Origin: Algibacter luteus
GTDB lineage: Bacteria; Bacteroidota; Bacteroidia; Flavobacteriales; Flavobacteriaceae
DNA: 64,000 nucleotides
Direction: 5' to 3'
NCBI RefSeq assembly: GCF_900141715.1
Contig: NZ_FQYK01000010.1
Span: 17,685-81,684 of the forward strand
Made by a program: the position numbers and the translations under genes. Below, piece by piece: positions 1-9,222 of the stretch (position 1 is its first letter; the number at the start of each line of letters is the position of its first letter). Under the pieces are notes generated by a model. That model ran no database searches and was not told the origin of the DNA. It saw only the letters and a program-made list of their open reading frames with translations.

Positions 1-1119
1 TCTTCCATAATATCGAGGCCATGTTACCGCATTTACAACAGCAAACAAACCACTAAGTAAACCTAATCCTATTATTAAAAGGTAAATCCCAATAGTATGC
101 GACAAAAACAACAACCCAAATGAGGCCAAAACCCCACTAATAATCATAATGTAAATGTATATTTTGTGTTGAATATAATCGCTTAAAATATTACATAATG
201 TAGATACTGCAATCGCTATAATAGATATGGGTAAAAACACTGCGATAGCTTGCGATTTGGTGTAATCCTGACTAGCAAAAATAGAAACCACATGAAATGT
301 AAAACCTGTTATAAAAAAACTATTAAATGCTAAAATAAATCCTATCATCCAAAAAGCTCGGGTTTGTTTTGCTTCTTGTAGAGTAAAACTTGTTTCTTCT
401 TTTTTAACCTCAAAGATTTTGATTTTATCATCAAAACCATCAGGCTTCAAATTAAAATCTTCTGGCTTATTTCTATAAAACTGCAGGATACAAAAACTAA
501 AAATAAACAAACAAATGGCTATAATTTGCCAGCTAATTTCCCACCCATGATTGTCTATAAGTTTATTTATAAAAATTGGTGAACTAGAAAACCCTAGCGA
601 TACACCTATACTGCTTATGGAGTTTACTTTACCTCTATTTTTATCAAACCAAATCATTATCATATTACGTGATGACATGGTTAGCACACCTTGACCACAG
701 AACCTAATGAAAAAAAATAATATGGAGATAAGTGCAAAGGGCACTACCCAAGAATCCATTTGTAAAAATTGTTTTATATTATTGCTAATAGTAACTGCAA
801 TTGAAAATAAAAGTAACGATATCCCTAAAAAAATGGCAGCGAAAAAGGCAACAAATCTGGCGCCGTATCTATCAAATAATACCCCTGCTCTGGTTACGAA
901 AAAAGCACTTAATAACGTGCCAATCATATACGCATTGCTAAATTGATTTCTTGTTAAACCTAGTGCATCTTTAACAGGATCTGTAAAAACCGACACTCCA
1001 ACGGTTTGACCTGGTATACTTGCTAAAACGCCTATACTTCCAACAACCAGCACAACATAACCATAGAAAAAAGGAAATTTATTTGGATTAATAAACGAAT
1101 ACTGGTTATGTTTTGACAT
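1..1119 (-). CDS. MFS transporter (3' end outside window)
   Basis: The frame opens at an ATG (1119-1117, minus strand) and stays open to the window edge, so about 373 codons are visible and the C-terminus is missing. The translation is strongly hydrophobic with repeated membrane segments (FYGYVVLVVGSIGVLAS near the start). A major-facilitator motif A (VLFDRYGAR) lies between the second and third segments, and a charged central loop rich in K, E and D separates the two six-helix halves. It is most like the oxalate/formate-antiporter-type branch of the MFS, but the substrate cannot be read from sequence. It lies 24 bp downstream of the glycosyltransferase gene on the same strand and may be the last gene of that unit. 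Confidence 0.8.
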   Translation of the reverse strand, partial: MSKHNQYSFINPNKFPFFYGYVVLVVGSIGVLASIPGQTVGVSVFTDPVKDALGLTRNQFSNAYMIGTLLSAFFVTRAGVLFDRYGARFVAFFAAIFLGISLLLFSIAVTISNNIKQFLQMDSWVVPFALISILFFFIRFCGQGVLTMSSRNMIMIWFDKNRGKVNSISSIGVSLGFSSSPIFINKLIDNHGWEISWQIIAICLFIFSFCILQFYRNKPEDFNLKPDGFDDKIKIFEVKKEETSFTLQEAKQTRAFWMIGFILAFNSFFITGFTFHVVSIFASQDYTKSQAIAVFLPISIIAIAVSTLCNILSDYIQHKIYIYIMIISGVLASFGLLFLSHTIGIYLLIIGLGLLSGLFAVVNAVTWPRYYGR

Positions 1120-1143
1120 GAATTAAATTAACTATAAGAGGTC

Positions 1144-2193
1144 TTAATTAAGAATGTTACCAATAGCCTTAAACCAGTCATCAATGTTGGTTTCATTAGT
1201 ATTAAGCGCTACACTACCATTACCATAAGAACCATAGATTTTGGTATTGGTTCTGGAGAAAAATCCAACCACGGGGACTAAAGAGGCGCTGGCTAAATGC
1301 ATTACGCCGTTATCGGCAGAAATAAAAATACTGGTATTTCTAATAATGGCACCCATTTCGCGAATATCCTGACTGTAAAAATGTGGCGCTTTAAAATTTA
1401 TCTTCGAAATGTTTTCTATTGGTAACATTTCTATGATGTTATAATTCGGATATTCTTTTAATAATCGAGAATATACATTCTCCCACCATGCTTCAGAATA
1501 ACATTTGTTTCCCGTTGCATTGGTGTAAATACAGATGGTTTTCTTACCGTTATTCTTAATAATATCGTTTAATATGGTATTTCCTTTAGTAATTTCTTCA
1601 TCGCTCAATTTTATATCTAATACTGGCATTTCAGCCTCTGGTTTATCCAAACCTAGTTTGGTTAAATAAAATCTTAAGTTGTAAACGGGATATTTAGAAA
1701 TATGCTCGTGGTCTAAATAGGTTTCTTTAATGCTTTCATCAATATCGCCAAAAACTTTAATTTTTGCCTTAGCTAGTTGGGTTAGTAATTTCCCCGAAGA
1801 CGAATTCCTATCGGCATTAATAACCAAATCGTAAGATTGCTTTTTAATAGATAACCAGCTTTTGGCATATTTAAACACATTATCAAAAGGCTTTCGAGGT
1901 AATTTTATGATGTTATTGATTTGCGTGTAGTTTTCAAACACCGGATGCGCAACTCCTCCTTTTACAAATAAATCGATAGTACAGCCTTCAAAAGTGTTAA
2001 TCACTTCTTGAACCAATGGTGTTAATAACAACTGATTGCCTAAACGATGATTAGGCCTAATGATAAGTACCGATTTAATTTCTGAAACAGCTATATCACC
2101 CTTTTTTGGCTCAGAATAAGAACTTCCAATGTTTTTGGTAATGCTTCGCATAATGCTTCGCCTTACTTTATTTACGCGGGTTTTAAATTTCAT
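1144..2193 (-). CDS. Glycosyltransferase family 9 (heptosyltransferase-like)
   Basis: A 349-residue protein of the GT9 family, which transfers ADP-activated heptose or similar sugars onto LPS core at the inner face of the inner membrane. The N-terminal family signature is IIRPNHRLGNQLLLTPL at about residues 44-60, after a basic 40-residue extension. The C-terminal nucleotide-sugar domain carries the signature ISADNGVMHLASASLVPVVG. Length fits the family. It is followed after 24 bp by an MFS transporter and preceded by two EamA transporters on the same strand. The acceptor is unknown; LPS or a surface glycan is the likely target. An ADP-heptose donor is family-level knowledge and not visible here. 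Confidence 0.85.
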   Translation of the reverse strand: MKFKTRVNKVRRSIMRSITKNIGSSYSEPKKGDIAVSEIKSVLIIRPNHRLGNQLLLTPLVQEVINTFEGCTIDLFVKGGVAHPVFENYTQINNIIKLPRKPFDNVFKYAKSWLSIKKQSYDLVINADRNSSSGKLLTQLAKAKIKVFGDIDESIKETYLDHEHISKYPVYNLRFYLTKLGLDKPEAEMPVLDIKLSDEEITKGNTILNDIIKNNGKKTICIYTNATGNKCYSEAWWENVYSRLLKEYPNYNIIEMLPIENISKINFKAPHFYSQDIREMGAIIRNTSIFISADNGVMHLASASLVPVVGFFSRTNTKIYGSYGNGSVALNTNETNIDDWFKAIGNILN

Positions 2194-2252
2194 TAAGCAG
2201 CTGTTTAAATTTTAATCGGTGCAAAATTACAAAATAAGATAGCATAATTAAA

Positions 2253-3101
2253 CTATGATTTACTTGGTTTTCCTTTATACACGGCATTAAGCACTAAACC
2301 TGAAATTATTAAGGCAATAGCTAAAAGACTGTATAGAGTGTACACTTCGCTAAACAGCATCACGCCTAATAAAAGCGTAAAAATCACTTCTAGATATTTT
2401 AATGGTGCTACTTGGTTGGTTGCTGCAATTTGAAAAGCCTTCGTCATGTAAACCTGTCCGAAATACCCAAAAAGACCTAAACCAATGAGCATCAACCATT
2501 CAATACCCACCGGGTTTACCCAATTGTTTATTGAAAATGCGAGACCTACAATAGTGGATATCACCATGAAATAATTCACTACCACAACTGGATGATCGCC
2601 TTTCCCTATTTTACTAATTACAATGTAAACTAAGCCACTAAAAATAGCCGACACAATGATTAAAAGTAATCCGTAGCTATCCAATTCGGTATCAAAACCT
2701 TTTAAAATTAAAACCCCTGCAAATGCCATAAAAAAGAATATCCATTGCATCGGTTTTATCCGTTCCCTTAAAAAGTAAATCGCAAATACGGCCGCAAAAA
2801 TTGGCGCCATATAACGTAAAGAAACGGCGGTACCTATAGGTAAATATTTGGTAGACATAAAAAACAGACTCATAGAAATAACACCAACAATACCTCTTAA
2901 AAACAAGAGTTTACGGTTATTACCAAGAATAGGAATCTTGTTTCTTATTAAAAAACCAAAGGTAAAAAACAATGAACTTACCGATCTAAAAAATACAATT
3001 TGGAAGGCGCCAATATCGGTTAAATGTTTCACAATGGCATTCATACAAGCAAAGGCCAAGGTGCTAATTATCATAAATTTTATAGCTTGTTTAACGTCCA
3101 A
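2253..3101 (-). CDS. EamA/DMT-family transporter
   Basis: A 282-residue inner-membrane protein with about ten hydrophobic segments arranged as two EamA halves, typical of the drug/metabolite transporter superfamily (RhaT/YdcZ-like). The first half starts KFMIISTLAFACMNAIVKHL, and the second half contains the usual late motif PLKYLEVIFTLLLGVMLFSE. Its start overlaps the end of the upstream EamA gene by 11 bp (3091-3101), so the two are probably translationally coupled. They could act as a pair or be two independent permeases. Substrate unknown. Confidence 0.85.
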   Translation of the reverse strand: MDVKQAIKFMIISTLAFACMNAIVKHLTDIGAFQIVFFRSVSSLFFTFGFLIRNKIPILGNNRKLLFLRGIVGVISMSLFFMSTKYLPIGTAVSLRYMAPIFAAVFAIYFLRERIKPMQWIFFFMAFAGVLILKGFDTELDSYGLLLIIVSAIFSGLVYIVISKIGKGDHPVVVVNYFMVISTIVGLAFSINNWVNPVGIEWLMLIGLGLFGYFGQVYMTKAFQIAATNQVAPLKYLEVIFTLLLGVMLFSEVYTLYSLLAIALIISGLVLNAVYKGKPSKS

Positions 3102-4005
3102 TATATCGTGGTTTGAATTTGCGTTTCGTATTAATAAAATAAACGCCAGTTAGTAAAATAACAGCTGCAATTATCGATTGCATTGTAATGACTTCGTTAA
3201 GTATCCACCAACCTAAAATTAAAGCTATAATAGGGTTTACATAGGTTGAGGTGGCTACTTTATCTGGAGATACTTCTTTTAGCAAATAATTAAAAGCTGT
3301 AAAGGCTATAATACTTCCAAATAAAATAAGCCCAAACATAGACCACTGCACATCGGCTTGCCAATCTTGAGGCATAGACCAAGGCTCATTCAGCACCAAA
3401 CTGGTTAATCCCAATAAAATGCCTCCAGTAAGCATCTGGTAGCCTGTGTTTACAAAATGGTTTTTAGGTAATTCGGCGTTGCCAACAAAAATACTAGCAT
3501 AAGCCCAACAAAGCATACAGGCAAAAATTAAAACCATGCCTAATATTTGCCCGTCTTTAGTAATCAATTCTTTTTGGCTTACCAGTAAAAAAATACCAAT
3601 AAAACCCAGAACCACACCAATGTACGACATCAGTTGTATGCGTTTCCCTTGTAAAACTCGCATCATAATAAGCACCACAAGAGGTTGTGCTGATATTTCT
3701 AAAGCCGCAAAACCACTATCAATATATTTTAATGCTAAAACAGCAAGCCCGTTACCTAAAGTTAAAAACAGCAATCCAGCAATGGTGGCATTCATCAATT
3801 GTTTTTTAGAAATAGAGAGACTAATGCCCAAAACCTTGGCAATAATAAAAATGATGATGCTGGCGGTAAGAAACCGTATAGACGCTAAAAAGAATGGTGG
3901 TAATTGCGAAACCGCAATTTTATTAAGTAAGTAAGTAGAACCCCAAATAACATAAATAGCAAAAAAGGCTAAAATGATAAGAATCGTTTTTCGCGATGCA
4001 CTCAT
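3091..4005 (-). CDS. EamA/DMT-family transporter
   Basis: A 304-residue ten-segment membrane protein of the EamA family. The N-terminus FFAIYVIWGSTYLLNKIAVS is the typical first helix of YdcZ/RhaT-like permeases, and the second half carries TSTYVNPIIALILGWWILNE, a common DMT motif. The C-terminus is basic (KRKFKPRYIGR). The last codons overlap the next transporter gene. The gene lies 43 bp downstream of a cold-shock-domain gene on the same strand. Likely an efflux or uptake permease for small metabolites; no substrate can be assigned. Confidence 0.85.
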   Translation of the reverse strand: MSASRKTILIILAFFAIYVIWGSTYLLNKIAVSQLPPFFLASIRFLTASIIIFIIAKVLGISLSISKKQLMNATIAGLLFLTLGNGLAVLALKYIDSGFAALEISAQPLVVLIMMRVLQGKRIQLMSYIGVVLGFIGIFLLVSQKELITKDGQILGMVLIFACMLCWAYASIFVGNAELPKNHFVNTGYQMLTGGILLGLTSLVLNEPWSMPQDWQADVQWSMFGLILFGSIIAFTAFNYLLKEVSPDKVATSTYVNPIIALILGWWILNEVITMQSIIAAVILLTGVYFINTKRKFKPRYIGR

Positions 4006-4048
4006 ACTGGCCTTTCTTGTTAAAAGTTATTAAGTATTTAAAAAGTAA

Positions 4049-4501
4049 TTAGATTTTCTTAACCCTAACGGCATTCATGCCCTTTTGTCCACGCTCTAAT
4101 TCGTAAGTTACCTTATCGTTTTCCTCAATAGGCTCAAGCGTACCGCTTACATGCACAAAATATTTCTCTTGGTTAATGCTGTCTATAATAAAACCAAAAC
4201 CTTTAGAGTGGTCAAAGAAAGATACTTTACCCTCTTTTGCAGCTGGTTCCTCCTCTTCTCTATCCTCTTTTTTAGGAATTCCAAGTTCTATACTTTCAGC
4301 TTCAACTTTTTCTCGCAATGCAGGATCTGGTGGCGTATCGGTTAAATTTCCATTAAAATCAACATAAGCAAACTGGATACCCTGTGGGTTTTCCTTAGCT
4401 TCAGCTCTTCTAGCTTCTTTCTTTTTTTGCTTTTCCTCTCTCTTCTTTAAACGTTTTTTCTCTTTTTCAATTTTGTTAAATGTAACTTGCGATTTTGCCA
4501 T
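4049..4501 (-). CDS. Cold-shock-domain protein with basic N-terminal extension
   Basis: A 150-residue nucleic-acid-binding protein. The C-terminal cold-shock domain (about residues 88-150) has the RNP1-like motif SKGFGFI and the RNP2-like motif KYFVHVS, so it should bind single-stranded RNA or DNA. The first 35 residues are almost entirely K, E and R and predict a charged helix or coiled coil, and the middle part is acidic. This two-part form (charged helix plus CSD) is longer than classical CspA (about 70 residues) and common in Bacteroidota. Probably an RNA chaperone rather than a classical cold-induced Csp. First gene of the minus-strand run towards the window start. Confidence 0.85.
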   Translation of the reverse strand: MAKSQVTFNKIEKEKKRLKKREEKQKKKEARRAEAKENPQGIQFAYVDFNGNLTDTPPDPALREKVEAESIELGIPKKEDREEEEPAAKEGKVSFFDHSKGFGFIIDSINQEKYFVHVSGTLEPIEENDKVTYELERGQKGMNAVRVKKI

Positions 4502-4638
4502 AGTTTAATACTCCTACTCGGTTTTAAAATTTATAAGTTGTAAAGATACGCTTAAAATTCCTGATGCTATAATATTCAGCCCATTAATAGTTTATTCACT
4601 TAATAATCAGTTATACCGTATCGTTAAGTGTTTTTTAG

Positions 4639-4742
4639 GTCGCCTGTCTGCCGGCAGGCAGGTTACCACAAGGGTCGGGCTTTCACTACTCGCTTCCTCC
4701 TGTGTCGGCGAGCTCAAACAAGCCGTTCAATCCCTAACGCGG
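4639..4742. repeat. Dispersed intergenic repeat, copy 1
   Basis: This sits in the 355-bp gap between the divergent cold-shock and cupin genes; the rest of the gap shows nothing else convincing. It begins with a near-perfect inverted repeat CCTGTCTGCCGGCAGGCAGG (4643-4662, one mismatch). This is followed by GGTTACCACAAGGGTCGGGC, a variable middle with a short CTCGC/GCGAG hairpin, and ends in GTTCAATCCCTAACGCGG. The same conserved ends occur at 31689-31782 and 46017-46130. G+C is clearly higher than in the surroundings. It belongs to a REP-like family; function unknown. Confidence 0.75.
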
Positions 4743-4856
4743 TTCAATGGCAACGACCTCATTTACATAAAATTCAAATCGTTTTAAAACATTTCAAAAA
4801 CATATCATTTTGTTTATCTTGCATGAGTTCGTCACAATTATTTCAAATGCTACACC

Positions 4857-5330
4857 ATGAAAAAACTAGTCGTAATTTTAGCTATCTTGCTCCCCTTTTT
4901 TGTTTCTGCTCAAAATGCCAATTATCAAATAAGCTCCTATTTAAGTGAAGGCATTAAAGCCCCAAACACGTATCATATAGGCGATGCTTGGTTAAATTTT
5001 TTAGTTGAAGCAGACAACAATTTTAATCAAAACATTACACAAGCTACTTTTAGAGCCAACTCCACTTTAGATTGGCATAAACACGCTACAACACAAATTA
5101 TTATAGTGGTTGAAGGCGTAGGTTACTATCAAGAAAAGGGTAAAGAACCCATTATCATAAAAAAAGGCGATGTGGTGAACTGTAAGAAAGATACCGAACA
5201 TTGGCATACAGCTTCAGCCAAAAGTTCTGTTTCCTATATCGCAATTTATGGTAATCAACCAACCATATGGACCGAGAAACTTACTCAAAACTATTACGAC
5301 AGTGTTGCCCTGAAATTGGAGGGTGAATGA
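4857..5330 (+). CDS. Secreted cupin-domain protein
   Basis: A 157-residue protein with a clear signal peptide (MKKLVVILAILLPFFVSAQ, cleavage expected after Ala-Gln), so it is periplasmic or extracytoplasmic. The mature part is one cupin barrel. Motif 1 is WHKHATTQIIIVVEG and motif 2 is KKGDVVNCKKDTEHWHTA; the histidines would bind a metal. Exported single-cupin proteins of this type are common in Flavobacteria, often annotated as carboxymuconolactone-decarboxylase-associated or quercetinase-like. No substrate can be inferred. The gene stands alone between divergent and convergent neighbours. Confidence 0.8.
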   Translation: MKKLVVILAILLPFFVSAQNANYQISSYLSEGIKAPNTYHIGDAWLNFLVEADNNFNQNITQATFRANSTLDWHKHATTQIIIVVEGVGYYQEKGKEPIIIKKGDVVNCKKDTEHWHTASAKSSVSYIAIYGNQPTIWTEKLTQNYYDSVALKLEGE

Positions 5331-5349
5331 AAATAAAATTCAGAAAACC

Positions 5350-6909
5350 TTAATCTTCCGGAGGATAACCATGAATTTGTTCAAAAACTTCATCGAAGTT
5401 TGAACGCAAATACGAGTTGAGTTTCTTGCGGTAATCGCCTTTTAGCCATTCCACAAAGTTAAATGTACTTTTACTAATACACTTGGTATAACGCTGGATT
5501 CTAAAGTCGATATCGTCGCCCAATTGTTTCGCTAAGGCAATAGCATCGTAAACATCTTCGCTGTTTTCAATACATATTTTACCGTGTTGCTCAATAGAAC
5601 GTTCCAACACTACTTTTGATGATTCACCGGCTCTAATAGAATCGACATACACTTTCTGAATATCAAAATGTACGTCTTCAGATTTTGCGAACTGTGCACG
5701 CAACTCATCGGGCATTTCATATCTAAAATTGCTTTCTAACTCTTCATCACTTAAAATAGCATCTAAGTAATAGTTAGGCGATTTAAAGATGCGTTGCCAA
5801 TCCAGATTATCGCCCCAAGGGCCAAACCTATGGAAATTGTTTCCTAAATCGACAACCGTAAACGATTTTTTATCTTTTAAAATACGCGACCCACGACCAA
5901 TCATTTGGTAATACAGGGTTAACGATTTGGTTGCTCGGTTTAAAATGATACTTTCAACAGTTGGTTCATCAAAACCAGTGGTTAAAATACTAACCGATGT
6001 TAAAATGGCATCTGGGGTTTTCTTAAACCATTTTAGTATCATGGCGCGCTCTTTTTTAGTATTGGTATTATCTAAATGCGCTACAGGATAACCTGCTCTT
6101 CTAAAGGTATCGTAAACATGTAAAGAGGTGTTGATTCCGTTATTAAATATTAATGTTTTTTTACCTTTCGAACGTTCTTCGTATGCTTGTAATAACTTGG
6201 ATAGCATGTCGTTATCGGTATACAAGTCTTCCGATGATTTAACGGTGTAATCACCATTGGCTCCAACAACTAAAGAAGTTAATCCCACGTTATAAGTGTA
6301 CATTTCGGCGCGTGCTAAAAAGCCATTTTCAATCAATGATTCTATGCTTTCACCAACAATTAACTCATCGTAATTATCGGTCATGGGCAATTCAATACTC
6401 GAACTTAAAGGTGTTGCAGTAACTCCTAAAATAAACGACTGACTAAAAAACTTAAAGAGTTTGGTAAACGAGTTGTAGTGTGCCTCATCAATAATAACTA
6501 AACCAATATCAGAAATATCAAGCTTATCATCATTCAATCGGTTGTTTAACGTTTCAACCATAGCCACAAAACAACTGTAATCTGCTTGGTCGCTTAAATC
6601 GGCTTTACTATCTACAACCTTGTTATGTACACCAAATTCTGTGAGCATGTTTGAGGTTTGCTTACACAATTCTATACGATGTGTCATCACCAATACTTTC
6701 TTTTGATGATGCTTTAAATATTGTCTAACGATTTCTGAGAAAATTACCGTTTTACCACCACCTGTTGGTAATTGATACAGTAAGTGATAATCTTCTGGTG
6801 ATTCTTCAAAAGCAGTAAAAATTTTATCAATGGCACCTTTTTGGTAGCTGTATAAACTTTTGCCTTCTGCTCTTTCTTCTAATTCTAATTCTGCTTTCGT
6901 TATCGACAT
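5350..6909 (-). CDS. DEAD/DEAH-box superfamily 2 helicase
   Basis: An SF2 ATP-dependent helicase. Walker A is QLPTGGGKTVIFS, motif II is VIIDEAHYNSF (DEAH), motif III is VTATPL, and motif VI is QMIGRGSRILKD. The frame can start at ATG 6963, but I prefer ATG 6909 (MSITKAELELEERAEGKSLY): the 18 extra residues are cysteine/lysine-rich and unlike the family start, giving about 519 residues. It resembles the type III restriction/RecG-like helicase group (ResIII plus helicase C) without a nuclease domain, followed by an uncharacterised C-terminal region of about 150 residues. No methylase or nuclease gene is adjacent, so a role in general DNA or RNA metabolism is more likely than restriction. Confidence 0.85.
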   Translation of the reverse strand: MSITKAELELEERAEGKSLYSYQKGAIDKIFTAFEESPEDYHLLYQLPTGGGKTVIFSEIVRQYLKHHQKKVLVMTHRIELCKQTSNMLTEFGVHNKVVDSKADLSDQADYSCFVAMVETLNNRLNDDKLDISDIGLVIIDEAHYNSFTKLFKFFSQSFILGVTATPLSSSIELPMTDNYDELIVGESIESLIENGFLARAEMYTYNVGLTSLVVGANGDYTVKSSEDLYTDNDMLSKLLQAYEERSKGKKTLIFNNGINTSLHVYDTFRRAGYPVAHLDNTNTKKERAMILKWFKKTPDAILTSVSILTTGFDEPTVESIILNRATKSLTLYYQMIGRGSRILKDKKSFTVVDLGNNFHRFGPWGDNLDWQRIFKSPNYYLDAILSDEELESNFRYEMPDELRAQFAKSEDVHFDIQKVYVDSIRAGESSKVVLERSIEQHGKICIENSEDVYDAIALAKQLGDDIDFRIQRYTKCISKSTFNFVEWLKGDYRKKLNSYLRSNFDEVFEQIHGYPPED

Positions 6910-7128
6910 ACTTAATTTTTTGCAACGTGCAAAAATAACACCTTTTAAGCGTTTATTGAGCATGTTTAACGGGAAATTATCAAACTAATGTTAACAGTTA
7001 TTGATTTTTTGTATTCAATTTTTTAAAAGTTTTTTTAATATAATTGGGCTAAACTATTGACGTACAATTCGTTTTAGATTTATCTTGTAGAACTCATAAA
7101 AATCTTTAGGCTTTAAAAAAGGAATTAA

Positions 7129-7136
7129 TACATTTG
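7129..7136 (+). promoter_or_regulatory. TAnnTTTG -7 box upstream of aldo/keto reductase
   Basis: TACATTTG matches the Bacteroidota -7 consensus TAnnTTTG exactly and lies 20 bp before the ATG at 7157. No good -33 TTG at the usual spacing was seen. Such a box arises by chance in AT-rich DNA, so this is a candidate only. Confidence 0.45.
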
Positions 7137-7156
7137 TTTAAATTAAATCGATAGGC

Positions 7157-8170
7157 ATGCAAAATCAAGACAAATCTCAAGAAAATAGCTATGTAGCTAA
7201 TGAAAGCAGATACGATACTATGACGTACAAACGTACTGGAAAAAGTGGTGTACTTTTACCTGCTATTTCGCTTGGTTTATGGCATAACTTTGGTTTTGTG
7301 GATGATATTGAAAATGGAAGAGACATTTTAAGAACCGCTTTCGATTTAGGTATCACGCATATTGATTTAGCCAATAACTACGGTCCGCCTCCAGGATCTG
7401 CCGAAACCAATTTTGGAACTATTTTAAAGCAAGATTTTAAAGCATATCGCGATGAATTGTTTATAGCCACAAAAGCTGGTTATGGTATGTGGCCTGGGCC
7501 TTATGGCGATTTCGGGTCTAGAAAATATTTAATTTCGAGTTTAGACCAAAGTTTAAAACGCATGGGATTAGATTATGTTGATGTGTTCTATCATCACCGT
7601 TACGATCCTGATACACCACTAGAGGAATCTATGGGTGCGCTTGCTGATATTGTGCGACAAGGAAAAGCGTTGTACGCTGGTATTTCTAATTATGGACCTG
7701 ATGAAACCCAACGAGCTGCAAAGCTTTTAAAGGACATGAATGTGCCGTTTATTTTAAATCAAGCCAGATACTCCATGTTTGACCGTTGGGTTGAAGACGG
7801 ACTTCTAGATACGTTAAACACGCATGGTGTTGGTTGCATTGCGTATTCGCCTTTAGCACAAGGGATGCTTACCGATAAGTACTTAAACGGGATACCTAAA
7901 AACTCCCGTGCGGGTAATGAGTCTGTATTTTTGAATGCCGATATTGTTCAATCTAACATTAGTAAAATTCAAAGTCTGAATGAAATCGCTCAAAAACGCG
8001 GACAAAAATTATCACAAATGGCAATTGCTTGGATTTTAAGACAACCTGAAGTTGCTTCGGTATTAGTGGGCGCAAGTTCTTCAAAACAATTGAAAGAAAA
8101 TGTAAAATCTTTAGATTGTTTAGATTTTTCTCAAGACGAATTGCAAAAGATTGAAGAGATCGTTACATAG
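7157..8170 (+). CDS. Aldo/keto reductase (YghZ-like)
   Basis: A 337-residue NADPH-dependent aldo/keto reductase with the family tetrad visible: Asp and Tyr in DLANNYGPPPG, Lys in ATKAGYG and His in FYHHRYDP. The cofactor end contains LVGASSSKQLKENV. The sequence is closest in style to E. coli YghZ/GprA (L-glyceraldehyde 3-phosphate reductase) and Kv-beta-like AKRs, for example GPPPGSAETNFG and WPGPYGDFGSRKYL. It is probably a cytosolic reductase that detoxifies or recycles aldehydes. It is a stand-alone gene and converges with the next gene after 6 bp; no strong terminator lies between them. Confidence 0.9.
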   Translation: MQNQDKSQENSYVANESRYDTMTYKRTGKSGVLLPAISLGLWHNFGFVDDIENGRDILRTAFDLGITHIDLANNYGPPPGSAETNFGTILKQDFKAYRDELFIATKAGYGMWPGPYGDFGSRKYLISSLDQSLKRMGLDYVDVFYHHRYDPDTPLEESMGALADIVRQGKALYAGISNYGPDETQRAAKLLKDMNVPFILNQARYSMFDRWVEDGLLDTLNTHGVGCIAYSPLAQGMLTDKYLNGIPKNSRAGNESVFLNADIVQSNISKIQSLNEIAQKRGQKLSQMAIAWILRQPEVASVLVGASSSKQLKENVKSLDCLDFSQDELQKIEEIVT

Positions 8171-8176
8171 TAACTA

Positions 8177-8878
8177 TTATTCCTTTATAATTCGAATAGT
8201 CACTTTAACGCCTGCAGAAAGCGGCCATATTTTACCTGTGATAAGGTTTCTCTTATCATCGATAATTTTATACTCAGCCGTATTAGGAATCGAAAAGCCT
8301 TCATTAATGGCTAAAAACTGAATTTTATTAACGCCTTTGTTTAATTTAAGCTTAAAACCTTGAAAACCTGAAGTAAGTAACACTCTAGGTTTGTAAAAAT
8401 CGCCATCAATTAAAATACCTATAACATCAGCATCTTCGGCACCCCAATCTCGGTAATAGATTTCAATAAAATCAGAATCTGTTCTGTAATCTCCCCAATT
8501 CGCATCTTCGTTTAAGCCTGCATAAAGTCCGTGACCTTCGGGTTTTACTTCATTTTCAATCTTTTTAAGATTTTTAGAGTATAATTCCCCAGGATTACCA
8601 AATTCTTCTTTCGGAAACATTGAAAATTCCTTTTTAGGCATGTCGAGTGTTGGAGATACTTTTGGATTGTTCATCCCTAAAGTCGTATTGTTTTCTATAG
8701 GTTTTGATGGTGTTAATGGACTCGCATCTGTAGAATCTTTTTCAGCTTCTATAGCAGGTATGGCAATAGATTTTTTTCTAGAATCTATTTGAGCCTGCAC
8801 AGCTATTGAAAAAAATAGCATAACTAAACATAACACATAAGGTTTCATCAATGGTAAAATATTTAATCTGTTGTTCAT
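8177..8878 (-). CDS. Secreted protein of unknown function
   Basis: A 233-residue protein with an N-terminal signal (MKPYVLCLVMLFFSIAVQAQ). The signal begins at the internal Met 11 (8848), which may be the true start; the longer form adds MNNRLNILPL. The mature N-terminal third is low-complexity and rich in S, P, K and E. The C-terminal half (about 120-233) looks folded, with alternating beta-type segments (DADVIGILIDGDFYKP, FKLKLNKGVNKIQFLAINEG). I recognise a Flavobacteriia-type conserved hypothetical but no characterised family. It may be extracytoplasmic. It converges with the aldo/keto reductase gene. Confidence 0.65.
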   Translation of the reverse strand: MNNRLNILPLMKPYVLCLVMLFFSIAVQAQIDSRKKSIAIPAIEAEKDSTDASPLTPSKPIENNTTLGMNNPKVSPTLDMPKKEFSMFPKEEFGNPGELYSKNLKKIENEVKPEGHGLYAGLNEDANWGDYRTDSDFIEIYYRDWGAEDADVIGILIDGDFYKPRVLLTSGFQGFKLKLNKGVNKIQFLAINEGFSIPNTAEYKIIDDKRNLITGKIWPLSAGVKVTIRIIKE

Positions 8879-9135
8879 GCCGCTTCAAAGATATTATTAA
8901 TCTTTTACGAATCAATTGATACACTCATTTTTCTAAATCGGTAAAAGCAAAAACTATTCCTAAATGACTTTAGATGCAAAAATATTAAATTACTTGTGCC
9001 CTACTTCCTCGTAAAAACGTTAAATCTTGTTAATATATTACTTTGTTATACATAGTACTGTAACAAAATAATATTATGCTCGTCTACTTGGTATAATCAA
9101 TAAAATAATTATTCATCAATTAAAAATCAAAAATC

Positions 9136-9222
9136 ATGAGAACTTTAAACAACAATCAAATTACAGGAACATTACAAGGATCAAAAAGCCACGAATGGAA
9201 CACAAAAAGACGTTACAGATAA
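9136..9222 (+). CDS. Short ORF ending inside a terminator stem (28 aa)
   Basis: ATG AGA ACT TTA ... CGT TAC AGA TAA encodes 28 residues, starting MRTLNNNQITGTLQG and ending EWNTKRRYR. Its last codons form the left arm of a perfect terminator hairpin (9204-9235), the layout expected of a leader peptide or a self-contained micro-mRNA. It begins MRTL and ends W-N-T-K-R-R-Y-R, much like the next short ORF (MKTL ... W-K-G-T-K-R-Y-A-H). The Asn triplet and Arg-rich end do not point clearly to one amino-acid pathway. No homologue is known to me, and it may be non-coding. The 257 bp upstream hold only an imperfect -7 box (TTACTTTG, 9038-9045). Confidence 0.35.
   Translation: MRTLNNNQITGTLQGSKSHEWNTKRRYR

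Noticed and set aside
4722..4742. Possible tRNA T-arm (GTTCAATCCC)
   Set aside because: No acceptor, D or anticodon arms around it; the same word recurs in the other repeat copies.
5350..6909. Type III restriction enzyme
   Set aside because: Helicase motifs only; no methyltransferase gene nearby and no nuclease motif seen.
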